Shown here piece by piece: positions 8,352 to 17,505 of a stretch of DNA of 41,868 bases (its first letter is position 1; every line of letters starts with the position of its first letter). Below the pieces are notes generated by a model. It had not been told where the DNA came from. It saw nothing but the letters and a program-made list of their open reading frames with translations, and did not search any database. Where the stretch lies: positions 1 through 41,868 of the forward strand of contig CAJXNU010000003.1 in assembly GCA_913057255.1 (NCBI GenBank), read 5' to 3'. Source of the stretch: an uncultured Wenzhouxiangella sp. GTDB lineage: Bacteria; Pseudomonadota; Gammaproteobacteria; Xanthomonadales; Wenzhouxiangellaceae. Position numbers and translations under genes: made by a program.

Positions 8352-9878
8352 ATGGCTCGACTCGGTCTGATTCTAGGGGACCAACTCAATCCCAATCATG
8401 CACTCTTGGATGAGCTCGACCCTGCCATGGATGCCTTGCTGATGGGGGAAGTGGTCGACGAGGCGAGCTATGTGCCTCATCACATCAAAAAAATCGTCAT
8501 GATTTTTTCAGCCATGCGTCACCGTGCTGAGGATCTTAAAAAAGCCGGCTGGAGGCTTCACTATCATCCATTCGACCCCGACAGTGCCATCAAAAGTTTT
8601 AGTGACCTTTTAGACGCTCAATATGGGCGGGACCCGTTTGATGAGTTGCTGGTGGCGCAGCCCGGGGAGTGGCGCGTTCTAAATGAGTTGCAAACTTGGG
8701 CGAGCGACCACGACATCACACTAACGATTCTGCCCGATCGACGGTTTATTGATGATTTATCGGTCTTTAATGATTGGGCTCAAGGCAAGAAACAATTCCG
8801 GATGGAGTTTTTCTATCGCTTAATGCGTCAAAAAACAGGCTATCTGATGAGTGGTGGCGAACCAGTCGGGGGTGTCTGGAACTTGGATGCGGACAACAGG
8901 AAGCCCTACAAGGGCGATCCACCCATTGTCCCGATCAAGGGAAGCCCGCCCGATGCCATCACCCAATCTGTGATCAAGGAGTTAGATGGTCATTGGTCAA
9001 GTTTTGGGGAAATCGAAGGATTTGATTATCCAGTGACGCCAGCAGCGGCCCTAGAGGCCCTAGACGAATTTATCGAACATCGCTTGGTGGCCTTTGGCGA
9101 TTTCCAAGATGCGCTGGTCGATGGTGAAGACTATCTGTTTCACTCTCGCCTATCGAGCGCGCTCAATGTGGGTTTGCTTGATCCTCGCGTGGTGTGCGAG
9201 AGAGCCATCAATGCCTATGAGAAGGGGGCAGCGCCTCTCAATGCCGTGGAGGGCTTTGTGCGGCAAATCATTGGTTGGCGCGAATTCATCCGAGGCGTTT
9301 ATTGGCACTTCATGCCTGAATACGCCGAGCGCAATACGCTAGACCACGACCAAGCACTCCCGGAGTGGTATTGGACAGGCCAAACCCAGATGCGGTGTTT
9401 GGCTCAAGCCATTGATGCCACCAGACGAAACGCCTATGCCCATCACATTCAGCGCCTGATGGTGACCGGGAATTTTGCGCTGTTGTTGGGGGTGATCCCT
9501 GAAGAGATTTGTCGCTGGTATTTGGCGGTCTATATCGATGCTTATGACTGGGTAGAGTTACCCAATACTTTGGGGATGGTGATGCATGCCGATGGCGGTG
9601 TGGTTGGATCCAAACCCTATGCAGCCAGCGGCAAATACATCCAGCGAATGGGAGACCATTGCAAGCACTGCGTCTTCAATGTCAAAGAGACGGTGGGCGA
9701 GAGCGCATGTCCTTTTAATTCACTGTATTGGGATTTCTTGATCCGTCACCGTGAGCGTTTTGCCGGCAATGCGCGGATGCGCATGATGTATCGAAATGTC
9801 GATCGCATGGATTCAGCGCAGCAGGCCTCGATCCAAGAGCGTGCTCAATGGATCAAAGAGCACATTAATGAGCTATAG
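8352..9878 (+). CDS. Cryptochrome/photolyase family protein, Fe-S cluster bacterial type (PhrB/FeS-BCP-like, putative (6-4) photolyase)
   Basis: N-terminal LGLILGDQLNP; Cys pattern EEICRWYLAVYIDAYDWVE...GDHCKHCVFN...GESACPFNSLYWDFL. RBS ggagg 7 nt upstream of ATG 8352. Confidence 0.92.
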   Translation: MARLGLILGDQLNPNHALLDELDPAMDALLMGEVVDEASYVPHHIKKIVMIFSAMRHRAEDLKKAGWRLHYHPFDPDSAIKSFSDLLDAQYGRDPFDELLVAQPGEWRVLNELQTWASDHDITLTILPDRRFIDDLSVFNDWAQGKKQFRMEFFYRLMRQKTGYLMSGGEPVGGVWNLDADNRKPYKGDPPIVPIKGSPPDAITQSVIKELDGHWSSFGEIEGFDYPVTPAAALEALDEFIEHRLVAFGDFQDALVDGEDYLFHSRLSSALNVGLLDPRVVCERAINAYEKGAAPLNAVEGFVRQIIGWREFIRGVYWHFMPEYAERNTLDHDQALPEWYWTGQTQMRCLAQAIDATRRNAYAHHIQRLMVTGNFALLLGVIPEEICRWYLAVYIDAYDWVELPNTLGMVMHADGGVVGSKPYAASGKYIQRMGDHCKHCVFNVKETVGESACPFNSLYWDFLIRHRERFAGNARMRMMYRNVDRMDSAQQASIQERAQWIKEHINEL

Positions 9879-10142
9879 CGGCTCTTTGAGCTGCGTGGTG
9901 CCAATCCCCCGCTCTGGCAGAAGCACGGGGATGCCATCGGCCACCACATAGACCACTTTCCCATCTCTCGTGATCAATGCGGCTTGGATTTTTTCGTTGA
10001 CGGGGCTGTGGTCGACGTATTGCAAGCCCTCAGTGTCGATGATTTGATTGAGCTTTTTGACTCGACTTTGACTCAGCGGGACCAATGGTTCATGGCTAAC
10101 CGGGCAGCATAAAATATCAAGTAAGGGATTGGGGTTGCTCAT
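9873..10142 (-). CDS. Trm112-like (UPF0434/YcaR-type) protein with C-terminal extension
   Basis: LLDILCCPVSHEPL...ADGIPVLLPERG pattern typical of Trm112/YcaR small proteins. Start at MSNPN. Confidence 0.8.
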   Translation of the reverse strand: MSNPNPLLDILCCPVSHEPLVPLSQSRVKKLNQIIDTEGLQYVDHSPVNEKIQAALITRDGKVVYVVADGIPVLLPERGIGTTQLKEPL

Positions 10143-10225
10143 GGCTTCTATTGTAGCGTGCCTCTGGCCCGTTGTCGTCTGAGGCAAGCCTTGCTAACAT
10201 GGTCTTTTATCAGCGGGATGAACGC

Positions 10226-10720
10226 ATGAGCAGCCAGCCAAAAGTCGGTGTCATCATGGGCTCTCAGAGTGACTGGGAGACCATGAAACACGGGGTTAAA
10301 GTCCTCGAAACCTTGGAAGTGCCCCACGAGGTGCGGGTCGTGTCCGCGCACCGGACGCCTGATGCCATGGCCGATTACGCCAAATCCGCGGCCAGCCGTG
10401 GTCTCCAAGTGATCATGGCCGGTGCCGGTGGGGCCGCACACTTGCCAGGCATGGTGGCCAGTCACACCCACTTGCCAGTGCTGGGCGTTCCGGTGGCATC
10501 CAAACACCTCCACGGCCAAGATTCTTTGCTTTCGATTGTTCAGATGCCAGCTGGCGTTCCGGTGGGCACGTTGGCCATTGGCAAGGCGGGTGCCACCAAT
10601 GCAGGTTTGCTGGCCGCGAGCATTGTCGGGCTGTCTGATCCCCAGGTCCAGGCGCGGTACGCTGCTTGGAGACAAAACCAGACCGAGCAGGTCTCATCTC
10701 AATCCATTCCGAACGATTGA
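10226..10720 (+). CDS. purE: N5-carboxyaminoimidazole ribonucleotide mutase
   Basis: [50 protein letters not shown]. Confidence 0.97.
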   Translation: MSSQPKVGVIMGSQSDWETMKHGVKVLETLEVPHEVRVVSAHRTPDAMADYAKSAASRGLQVIMAGAGGAAHLPGMVASHTHLPVLGVPVASKHLHGQDSLLSIVQMPAGVPVGTLAIGKAGATNAGLLAASIVGLSDPQVQARYAAWRQNQTEQVSSQSIPND

Positions 10721-10731
10721 GGCCAGATCGC

Positions 10732-11856
10732 ATGCGCATCGGCATCATGGGAGGAGGGCAGTTGGCCAGAATGATGGCCTTGGCCGGGCATCCGCTTGGA
10801 CTGGAGTTTGTCTTTATTGACCCCGCACCCGATGCCTGTGCCCGCTCTTTGGGCGAGCACAAAGTCATTGATTGGTCGGCAGCTGATCTCGTGAGTCAGT
10901 TGGCTGGATGCGATCGCGTGACCTTTGACTTCGAAAATGTGCCTGCTCAGAGTCTAGAGACCCTCGCTGCCCATTTTGATGTCAGGCCCTCACCCAAGGC
11001 TTTGGAGATCTCACAAGACCGGCTGGCAGAAAAGGAGCTATGCGCCTCTTTGGGGATTCCCGTCGCGCCTTTTCAGTCAGTGGATTCTAGGCCGGATTTG
11101 ATGGCGGCCATGGATGGGCTGGGTCTGCCGGCGCTTCTCAAAACTCGACGTTTGGGTTACGACGGTAAAGGGCAGTATCGATTGGTCCAAGCGGAGGATC
11201 TGGAGCCGGCGTGGCAACGCTTGGGTGAGCAGGCTTTGATATTGGAAGGCTGGGTGGACTTTGATCATGAGTGTGCCTTGACTGCGGTGAGAGATGCCAA
11301 TGGGACGGTGCTTTTTTACCCACTGACCCACACGCTGCATCGAGAGGGCATCTTGCGGTTTGCATTGAGCGGCTCGCCTGCCAATGTGCCATGGCAAAAA
11401 GACGCTCAAGAGGTCGTGACCCAACTCATGGAGCGGCTCGACTATGTGGGCTGTTTGACGGTTGAGTTCTTTGTGACAGCGGAAGGTTTGGTGGTCAATG
11501 AGTTGGCCCCGCGGGTACATAATTCAGCCCACTGGACCATTGAGGGTGCGGTGTGTTCGCAATTTGAAAATCATCTCCGCGCACTCACCGATCTTCCACT
11601 GGGGGCGACGCGTGCCAGAGGCTGTGCCTTGATGATCAATTTCATTGGCCAAATGCCCATCAAGGATATGTTGGCACTCGATGGCCTGTCGTGGCATGAC
11701 TATGGCAAACAAGCCAGAGCGGGCAGGAAAGTGGGCCATGCCACTTGGTTGCTGGATGATTTTGAGTCACTCAAAGACCGAGTCGGTGAGCTCGTGGCCT
11801 ATCTTGATCCAATCGACGCTCAGGGATTGACTGGTTTGATCAAAGCCGCGGGTTGA
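10732..11856 (+). CDS. purK: N5-carboxyaminoimidazole ribonucleotide synthase
   Basis: MRIGIMGGGQLARMMALAGHPLG, ATP-grasp LKTRRLGYDGKGQ, NELAPRVHNSAHWTIEGA; follows purE. Confidence 0.97.
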   Translation: MRIGIMGGGQLARMMALAGHPLGLEFVFIDPAPDACARSLGEHKVIDWSAADLVSQLAGCDRVTFDFENVPAQSLETLAAHFDVRPSPKALEISQDRLAEKELCASLGIPVAPFQSVDSRPDLMAAMDGLGLPALLKTRRLGYDGKGQYRLVQAEDLEPAWQRLGEQALILEGWVDFDHECALTAVRDANGTVLFYPLTHTLHREGILRFALSGSPANVPWQKDAQEVVTQLMERLDYVGCLTVEFFVTAEGLVVNELAPRVHNSAHWTIEGAVCSQFENHLRALTDLPLGATRARGCALMINFIGQMPIKDMLALDGLSWHDYGKQARAGRKVGHATWLLDDFESLKDRVGELVAYLDPIDAQGLTGLIKAAG

Positions 11857-12881
11857 TCTTTCGGGAAGACCACGAGGTGCTTGGGCACCAAACTCACGCG
11901 AATCTCTTCATTGACGACATAGTTGGTGTGGCTGGGAAATAAGGCTGCCACCTGCGTGCCATCCGACAGCGCCAGGCGGTAGAGAATATCGGCCCCTTGA
12001 AATTGACGCGCCACCACTTTGAGCGGAAGTCCCTGATCATCCAGTCTGAGATCATCTGGCCTGACCAATAACAACAGTTCGTCATCGGAAGGGCAGTCAG
12101 CCGGTAGCGATGACCGCCCCAGCGCGTGGATTAATTGGTTGCCTTCCACTCGGGCATTGAGGTAGCTACCACGTCCTGTGAACGCGGCCACATAAGGCGT
12201 GGCGGGCTGGTGATAGAGCTCATAAGGGCTGTCCCATTGCAGCATGCGCCCATCTTGCATCAGCCCAATCCGATCGGCTAGGGCAAAGGCCTCTTCTTGA
12301 TCATGGGTAACCAACAAGGTCGCCGTGCCTCTTTCTTTCAGGATGGCTCGGACTTCCTCTCCTAAGCCACGTCGAAGCCCCGTATCCAGATTGGAAAATG
12401 GCTCATCGAGTAACAGCACAGCGGGTTCGGGTGCCAGTGCCCGGGCCAAAGCCACGCGTTGTTGTTGACCGCCGGATAATTCGTGCGGGTAGCGTTGTCC
12501 AAGGCCGGTGAGTCCCGTCAGTTCCAATAATCCCTCAACGCGACTGAAACGCTCATCCCGGGATAAGGATCTGAGGCCAAAGCTTACGTTGTCAATCACT
12601 CTGAGGTGAGGAAACAGCGCTTGATCTTGAAAGACCATGCCGACGCTACGTTTCTCGGGCGCCACCATATCATCGGCTGAGCTCACCACTTGATCGTTGA
12701 TTCGGATCTCACCGGACAACAGTCGCTCAAACCCAGCGATGGCTCGGAGTGCTGTGGTCTTGCCACAGCCCGATGCGCCCAATAAACAACCGATTTCACC
12801 TCGAGCGAGAGAAAAGCTTAGACCGCGGACCACAGAGAGCCGGCCATAGCTTAGATGGATATTGTCAACGGTGAGAATCAT
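11820..12881 (-). CDS. Fe3+/polyamine-type ABC transporter ATP-binding protein (FbpC/PotA-like, TOBE-containing)
   Basis: Walker A LLGASGCGKTTALRAIAG, signature LSGGQQQRVALARALA, Walker B LLLDEPFSNLD, LLVTHDQEEAFALADRI, C-terminal TOBE-like segment. Confidence 0.9.
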   Translation of the reverse strand: MILTVDNIHLSYGRLSVVRGLSFSLARGEIGCLLGASGCGKTTALRAIAGFERLLSGEIRINDQVVSSADDMVAPEKRSVGMVFQDQALFPHLRVIDNVSFGLRSLSRDERFSRVEGLLELTGLTGLGQRYPHELSGGQQQRVALARALAPEPAVLLLDEPFSNLDTGLRRGLGEEVRAILKERGTATLLVTHDQEEAFALADRIGLMQDGRMLQWDSPYELYHQPATPYVAAFTGRGSYLNARVEGNQLIHALGRSSLPADCPSDDELLLLVRPDDLRLDDQGLPLKVVARQFQGADILYRLALSDGTQVAALFPSHTNYVVNEEIRVSLVPKHLVVFPKDQPAALIKPVNP

Positions 12882-14071
12882 GCGCTTTGGCTGACAGCGA
12901 AATGGGCCTCAATCAGTCGATGCAGCGTCTCAACGATTTGGTCGACTTCGCTGGCTTCAATAATCAAAGGTGGCAGTAAGCGGATGATGGTGCTTCGCGT
13001 GACATTAATAATGAGGCCCGCATCCAGTGCGGCCTGTTTGAGTGCGGTGACATCGCAGTCGAACTCAATGCCCACCATCAAACCACGACCTCTCACTTCC
13101 ACCACATGCGGATGGTCGCTGAGTTTGATGCGCAAGCCATCCAGCAACCGTTTGCCCATTTGCTCTGCACCTTGACAGATCTGGTCTTCATGCATCACCG
13201 CCAATACTTCCAAGCCCACTCGACAGGCCAATGGATTGCCACCAAAAGTCGTGCCATGCGAGCCTGGAGGCATAAGTCGCGCGACCGATTCAGTGGCCAG
13301 ACACGCGCCAATCGGCATGCCGTTGCCCAAAGCTTTGGCCAGTGTTAATACATCGGGCTTGAGTTCGGGCTCATGTTGGAAGGCAAACCATTTTCCAGTC
13401 CGTGCCATCCCGCATTGGATCTCGTCTAGCATGAGCAGCGCATGGTGCTGATCACATAAATCACGCAGCGACTGTAAGTAGCCACTTGGCGCGACCCGCA
13501 CGCCACCTTCTCCCTGTATGGGCTCGATCAGGGCAGCGACCAAGTTTGGATGGCTTTCAAATGCCTGCTTGGCGGCAGCCACATCACCGAAAGGGACGCG
13601 CACAAAATCACCCACCAATGGTCCAAACCCCGCTTGGATGGCCGGGCTGCCAGATGCGCTCAGTGAGGCGAGGCTCCGACCATGAAAGCTCTCACTGGCG
13701 ACCAAAATGGCGGGCTGTTCAATGTGCTTTTCGTGTGCATACCGACGTGCGATCTTGATGGCGCACTCGACGGCTTCAAGGCCGGAGTTGGCTAAAAACA
13801 CTCGATCTAGCCCTGAGATGTCACAGAGTTGTTCAGCGAGCTGTTCTTGCAAGGGCAGGTGAGCCACATTGGCGGTGTGCCAAAGCGTGTGCGCTTGATC
13901 ACACAACGCGTCGGTGAGTCTCGGATGGGCGTGGCCAAGGCTGCACACAGCAATGCCGCTCAAGGCATCCAAATAACGCCGACCCTCTGTGTCAAACAGC
14001 CAGACACCCTCACCACGCTCGAATGCCACGGGCATCCGAGCGTAGGTGTCAAACAGATGGGTCTCAGTCAC
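12878..14071 (-). CDS. argD: Acetylornithine aminotransferase family protein
   Basis: Class III PLP aminotransferase: FLANSGLEAVECAIKIARRY, FHGRSLASLSASG, LLMLDEIQCGMARTGKWFAFQ, LAKALGNGMPIGA, GTTFGGNPLACRVGLEVL. Confidence 0.9.
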   Translation of the reverse strand: MTETHLFDTYARMPVAFERGEGVWLFDTEGRRYLDALSGIAVCSLGHAHPRLTDALCDQAHTLWHTANVAHLPLQEQLAEQLCDISGLDRVFLANSGLEAVECAIKIARRYAHEKHIEQPAILVASESFHGRSLASLSASGSPAIQAGFGPLVGDFVRVPFGDVAAAKQAFESHPNLVAALIEPIQGEGGVRVAPSGYLQSLRDLCDQHHALLMLDEIQCGMARTGKWFAFQHEPELKPDVLTLAKALGNGMPIGACLATESVARLMPPGSHGTTFGGNPLACRVGLEVLAVMHEDQICQGAEQMGKRLLDGLRIKLSDHPHVVEVRGRGLMVGIEFDCDVTALKQAALDAGLIINVTRSTIIRLLPPLIIEASEVDQIVETLHRLIEAHFAVSQSA

Positions 14072-14101
14072 CTGAGGCTACCTCATGGGCGATGCGCGCA
14101 C

Positions 14102-14680
14102 TCAGTTTAGCTGAGCGGCTGCAAACTCCCAGTTCACCACAGACCAAAATGCTTCCATGTACTTGGGACGAACATTTCGGTAGTCGACGTAATAGGAGTG
14201 CTCCCACATATCACATGCCAGCAGAACGGTGTCACCCTCAGTGATCGGCGTGCCGGCATTGCTGGTGGTTTTAATGGCGATCTCACCCGCGGGCGTTTGT
14301 ACCAACCAAGCCCAGCCGGAACCAAAGACATTCACGGCAGCGTCTGTGAACTGTGATTTGAATGTGGCGAAATCACCGAAAGTCTGGTTGATCAGCTCAG
14401 CCAAACGGCCGGTGGGCTCACCTCCGCCGTTGGGGCTCATGCACTGCCAGTAGTAGTCATGGTTGGACATTTGTGCGGCGTTGTTGAAGATGCCATTGCT
14501 GCTGGTTTTGACAATCTCTTCCAGGCTTTTGCCTTCATATTCGGTGCCTGCAATCAGTCCATTGAGCTTGTCCACGTAAGTCTGGTTATGTTTGCCATAG
14601 TGCAGATCTAGGGTTTCTGCCGAGATGTGCGGCTCCAACGCGTGGCGATCATAGGGGAGGTCGGGTAATGTAAAGGGCAT
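14102..14680 (-). CDS. sodB: Superoxide dismutase [Fe]
   Basis: MPFTLPDLPYDRHALEPHISAETLDLHYGKHNQTYVDKLN, FNNAAQMSNHDYYWQCMSP, GSGWAWLV, DMWEHSYYVDYRNVRPKY. RBS aaaggag. Confidence 0.96.
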   Translation of the reverse strand: MPFTLPDLPYDRHALEPHISAETLDLHYGKHNQTYVDKLNGLIAGTEYEGKSLEEIVKTSSNGIFNNAAQMSNHDYYWQCMSPNGGGEPTGRLAELINQTFGDFATFKSQFTDAAVNVFGSGWAWLVQTPAGEIAIKTTSNAGTPITEGDTVLLACDMWEHSYYVDYRNVRPKYMEAFWSVVNWEFAAAQLN

Positions 14681-14737
14681 ATCGGGCTCCTTTGTTTGTA
14701 TTCGTGAGTATCAATTCAAGTTAGAAAGAACGATCAT

Positions 14738-14758
14738 ATAGGATCGGTTTAGTCCTAT
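14738..14758. promoter_or_regulatory. Candidate operator: hyphenated palindrome ATAGGA-N9-TCCTAT upstream of sodB
   Basis: Sequence atagga tcggtttag tcctat, 58-78 bp upstream of the sodB ATG, in a longer-than-average intergenic gap for this window. Confidence 0.4.
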
Positions 14759-14849
14759 TATGCCAGCCCTCACTGTCCAAGCTTGTGAAATTCTGACTTT
14801 ATGAGTCCTGCTGGCTTTGAGTTAGCTTATCTAAGTCCAAGCACCGAGG

Positions 14850-15476
14850 TCAGTCCATCTCCAGACTCTGCAACTGTCGCCAGCGGTTACAAATGGTGCA
14901 AAACAAGGTCGCCGTTCTCTCCGTGTCATAAGCGGCAGAATGGGCCCGTGAGCCCTCCCAGTCAAGCCCTGCAGCTGCCACGGCACGTGCCAAAACCGTT
15001 TGGCCAAAGGCAAGACCACCTAAGGTGGCGGTGTCGAAACAGCTAAAGGGATGGAACGGGTTTCTCTTATAACCGACCCGCTCGACCGCGGCGTTTAAAA
15101 AGCCTAGATCAAAATGGGCGTTGTGTCCGACTAAGACCGCACGTTTGCATTGATTGTCTCTTAAGGCCTGCCTGACCGGTGTCAGCAACTCGCGAAGTGC
15201 AACGTCCTCGGTCACGGCAGGGCGCAGCGGGTGATCGGGCCGAATGCCATTAAATTCTAGGGCGGCAGCTTCGATGTTGGCACCCTCGAATGGATGAATG
15301 TGTCTAACCATCACCTCCCCCGGTTGCAGCCAGCCTTCTTCATCCATATGAATGATGCAAAGCGCCAGCTCCAGCAAGGCGTCGGTTTTGGGATCGAATC
15401 CACCGGTCTCAACATCAACCACCACGGGCTGGAAGCCCCGGAAGCGCTGAGTCAGTTCGGTTGCATCTACATTCAT
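14850..15476 (-). CDS. rnt: Ribonuclease T
   Basis: [72 protein letters not shown]. Confidence 0.95.
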   Translation of the reverse strand: MNVDATELTQRFRGFQPVVVDVETGGFDPKTDALLELALCIIHMDEEGWLQPGEVMVRHIHPFEGANIEAAALEFNGIRPDHPLRPAVTEDVALRELLTPVRQALRDNQCKRAVLVGHNAHFDLGFLNAAVERVGYKRNPFHPFSCFDTATLGGLAFGQTVLARAVAAAGLDWEGSRAHSAAYDTERTATLFCTICNRWRQLQSLEMD

Positions 15477-15556
15477 TGAAAGGACTTTACAGCAGACAGT
15501 GTGCCCTTATGATACTGCCTTGAGACCGGTGAGATGAGACTCAATCGAGCATGGCC

Positions 15557-16216
15557 TCATGATTTCTCTTTGAGGTATTTCTTCTTGTCTTTCCAACGAC
15601 ACACATCCACGACCGGGCAGTGCGCACAGTCTGGGTTTCTGGCCTTACAGGTGTATCGCCCATGCAAAATCAACCAATGGTGAGCGTTCAAAAGGTATTG
15701 CTCCGGCACGCGCTTGAGCAAGGCTTTCTCAACGGCCAAAGGGGTTTTACCGGGTGCCAAACCCGTTCGGTTGGAGACTCGGAAGATATGGGTATCGACG
15801 GCCATGGTGGGTTGGCCAAAGGCCGTGTTGAGAACCACATTGGCGGTCTTTCGCCCAACGCCTGGGAGTGCTTCGAGAGCTTCGCGCTCTGATGGGACTT
15901 CGCCTTGATGTTTTTCAATCAACTGTTGGCAGGTGGCTATCACATTTTTGGCTTTGTTGTTAAATAAACCAATGGTCTTAATGTAGTCTTTCAAGCCCTC
16001 GACACCCAAAGCCAGAATCGCTTCGGGGGTGTTGGCGACTTTGAATAATTTGTCGGTGGCTTTATTGACCCCCACATCTGTGGCCTGTGCCGATAGAGTG
16101 ACCGCCACCAACAGCTCAAACGGCGTCGAAAATTTCAATTCAGTGGTGGGGTTGGGGTTGAGCTCACTTAAGCGCTCAAAAAAAATCTCACGCTGGGCTT
16201 TGGTCATGCTGGCCAA
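15557..16216 (-). CDS. nth: Endonuclease III
   Basis: [53 protein letters not shown], 4Fe-4S loop [20 protein letters not shown] start at 16216 (GAGG 9 nt upstream) or ATG at 16207. Confidence 0.97.
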   Translation of the reverse strand: MASMTKAQREIFFERLSELNPNPTTELKFSTPFELLVAVTLSAQATDVGVNKATDKLFKVANTPEAILALGVEGLKDYIKTIGLFNNKAKNVIATCQQLIEKHQGEVPSEREALEALPGVGRKTANVVLNTAFGQPTMAVDTHIFRVSNRTGLAPGKTPLAVEKALLKRVPEQYLLNAHHWLILHGRYTCKARNPDCAHCPVVDVCRWKDKKKYLKEKS

Positions 16217-16889
16217 TGTCGGCTACCTCATTGTCTGATTTTTCTTGGAGCGATGAGCGTCTCACCCAGTACTGTCTGGCAGCGACCAACAGCCCCAAGC
16301 CAATAAAAGCACCCGGGGGCAGAAGGGCCAGCAATAAACCTTGATTGTTGGCCGAAACTGTCAGGGTGAGTGCAGACGCCCATGGACCGAGCAAGTTGTC
16401 TGCATTGGCAAACACTGTGCCTTGGCCAATCAGCTCTCTTCCTGCGCCCAAGACAATCAGCACCAAAGCAAACCCAATGCCTTGGGCCAAACCATCTTGA
16501 ATGGCCAAGCCCACCGGTTGCTTGGAGGCAAAGGCTTCGGCTCGAGCCAAGATGGTGCAGTTGGTGACAATCAAGGGAATAAAAATGCCCAGCGTTCGAC
16601 TCAGCTCATAAAAGTAGGCTTGTAGCAAAAGCTCCACCACCGTGACAGCCGAGGCAATAATCAACACAAACAAAGGAATCCGAATATCGCGTCGGATCTG
16701 ATGCTGGATCAAAGAGACTAGGGTGTTGGTCATCACCAAGACACACACCGTCGCCAACCCAAGGCCAATGCCATTGACCGCATTGGTGGTGACAGCCAGC
16801 AAAGGACACAGCCCAAGCAATTGGACAAGACCTGGGTTGTTATCCCATAGACCTTGGCGCCAAATGGATGTTGGGTTGGCTTCACTCAT
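16188..16889 (-). CDS. rnfE: Ion-translocating oxidoreductase complex subunit E (RnfE/RsxE)
   Basis: [72 protein letters not shown]. Start at MSEANPTS. Confidence 0.95.
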   Translation of the reverse strand: MSEANPTSIWRQGLWDNNPGLVQLLGLCPLLAVTTNAVNGIGLGLATVCVLVMTNTLVSLIQHQIRRDIRIPLFVLIIASAVTVVELLLQAYFYELSRTLGIFIPLIVTNCTILARAEAFASKQPVGLAIQDGLAQGIGFALVLIVLGAGRELIGQGTVFANADNLLGPWASALTLTVSANNQGLLLALLPPGAFIGLGLLVAARQYWVRRSSLQEKSDNEVADIGQHDQSPA

Positions 16890-17505
16890 CGGTCGTTGAC
16901 TGGTGCTGGCTGGCGGCATTGGCCCAAAGACGGTCCCGTTCTTGCTCATAGGTCTCTAGAGTCAATGCAATGGCCTCGATGACTGCAGTTGAGGTGATGG
17001 TCGCTGAGCTGATGGTATCAAACTCACCGCCTAAGCGATTGGCTTGCCAACGATTGGGTGGAGGGTCAGTGAGCGAACGTCCAGCAAATTGATCAATCCA
17101 GTCGCTCTTGGTGTGTTCAATGGCATCACCCAGCCCAGGCGTTTCTCGGTGATCCAACACGCGCACAGCGATCAGCTCGCCGTCGGGATCGATGGCGATG
17201 ACCAGTCGAATATTGCCGTTGTAGCCATCGGGTGTGGTCCAGTCAATCAAGGCGGCCTTCGGCACTTGATTTTGGTAGGCCAGATGCACAGTGGCCTCTT
17301 GCTGGGCCTCAACCAGCATCAAAGGCTCTTCAAGCGTCACGAGGGGCGGATCAAAGAAACCGTCTGGAAGAATCGAGGCGAGCTGCTGGGCAATGTGTGC
17401 CTGTTTTTCTTGTTCAATGCGGTCTTCGGTGAGCCGGTGAACACCGGACAAAAGGCCGGCAAAGACCAGCGTCAGCATGACGGTTTTGATGAGTGTCTGA
17501 ATCAT
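16882..17505 (-). CDS. rnfG: Ion-translocating oxidoreductase complex subunit G (RnfG/RsxG)
   Basis: N-terminal [22 protein letters not shown] attachment motif [14 protein letters not shown]. Confidence 0.95.
   Translation of the reverse strand: MIQTLIKTVMLTLVFAGLLSGVHRLTEDRIEQEKQAHIAQQLASILPDGFFDPPLVTLEEPLMLVEAQQEATVHLAYQNQVPKAALIDWTTPDGYNGNIRLVIAIDPDGELIAVRVLDHRETPGLGDAIEHTKSDWIDQFAGRSLTDPPPNRWQANRLGGEFDTISSATITSTAVIEAIALTLETYEQERDRLWANAASQHQSTTDE

Noticed and set aside
10148-10868. 175-aa and 151-aa minus-strand ORFs opposite purE/purK
   Set aside because: Antisense to strongly conserved purE/purK; no domain signature.
14070-14101. Short hairpin TGAGG-TAG-CCTCA between sodB and argD as a terminator
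   Set aside because: Only a 5-bp stem with no U-tract; not convincing as an intrinsic terminator.
14738-14758. Calling the sodB palindrome an IscR type 1 or Fur box
   Set aside because: Spacing and arm sequence do not match the canonical motifs; reported only as an unassigned palindrome.
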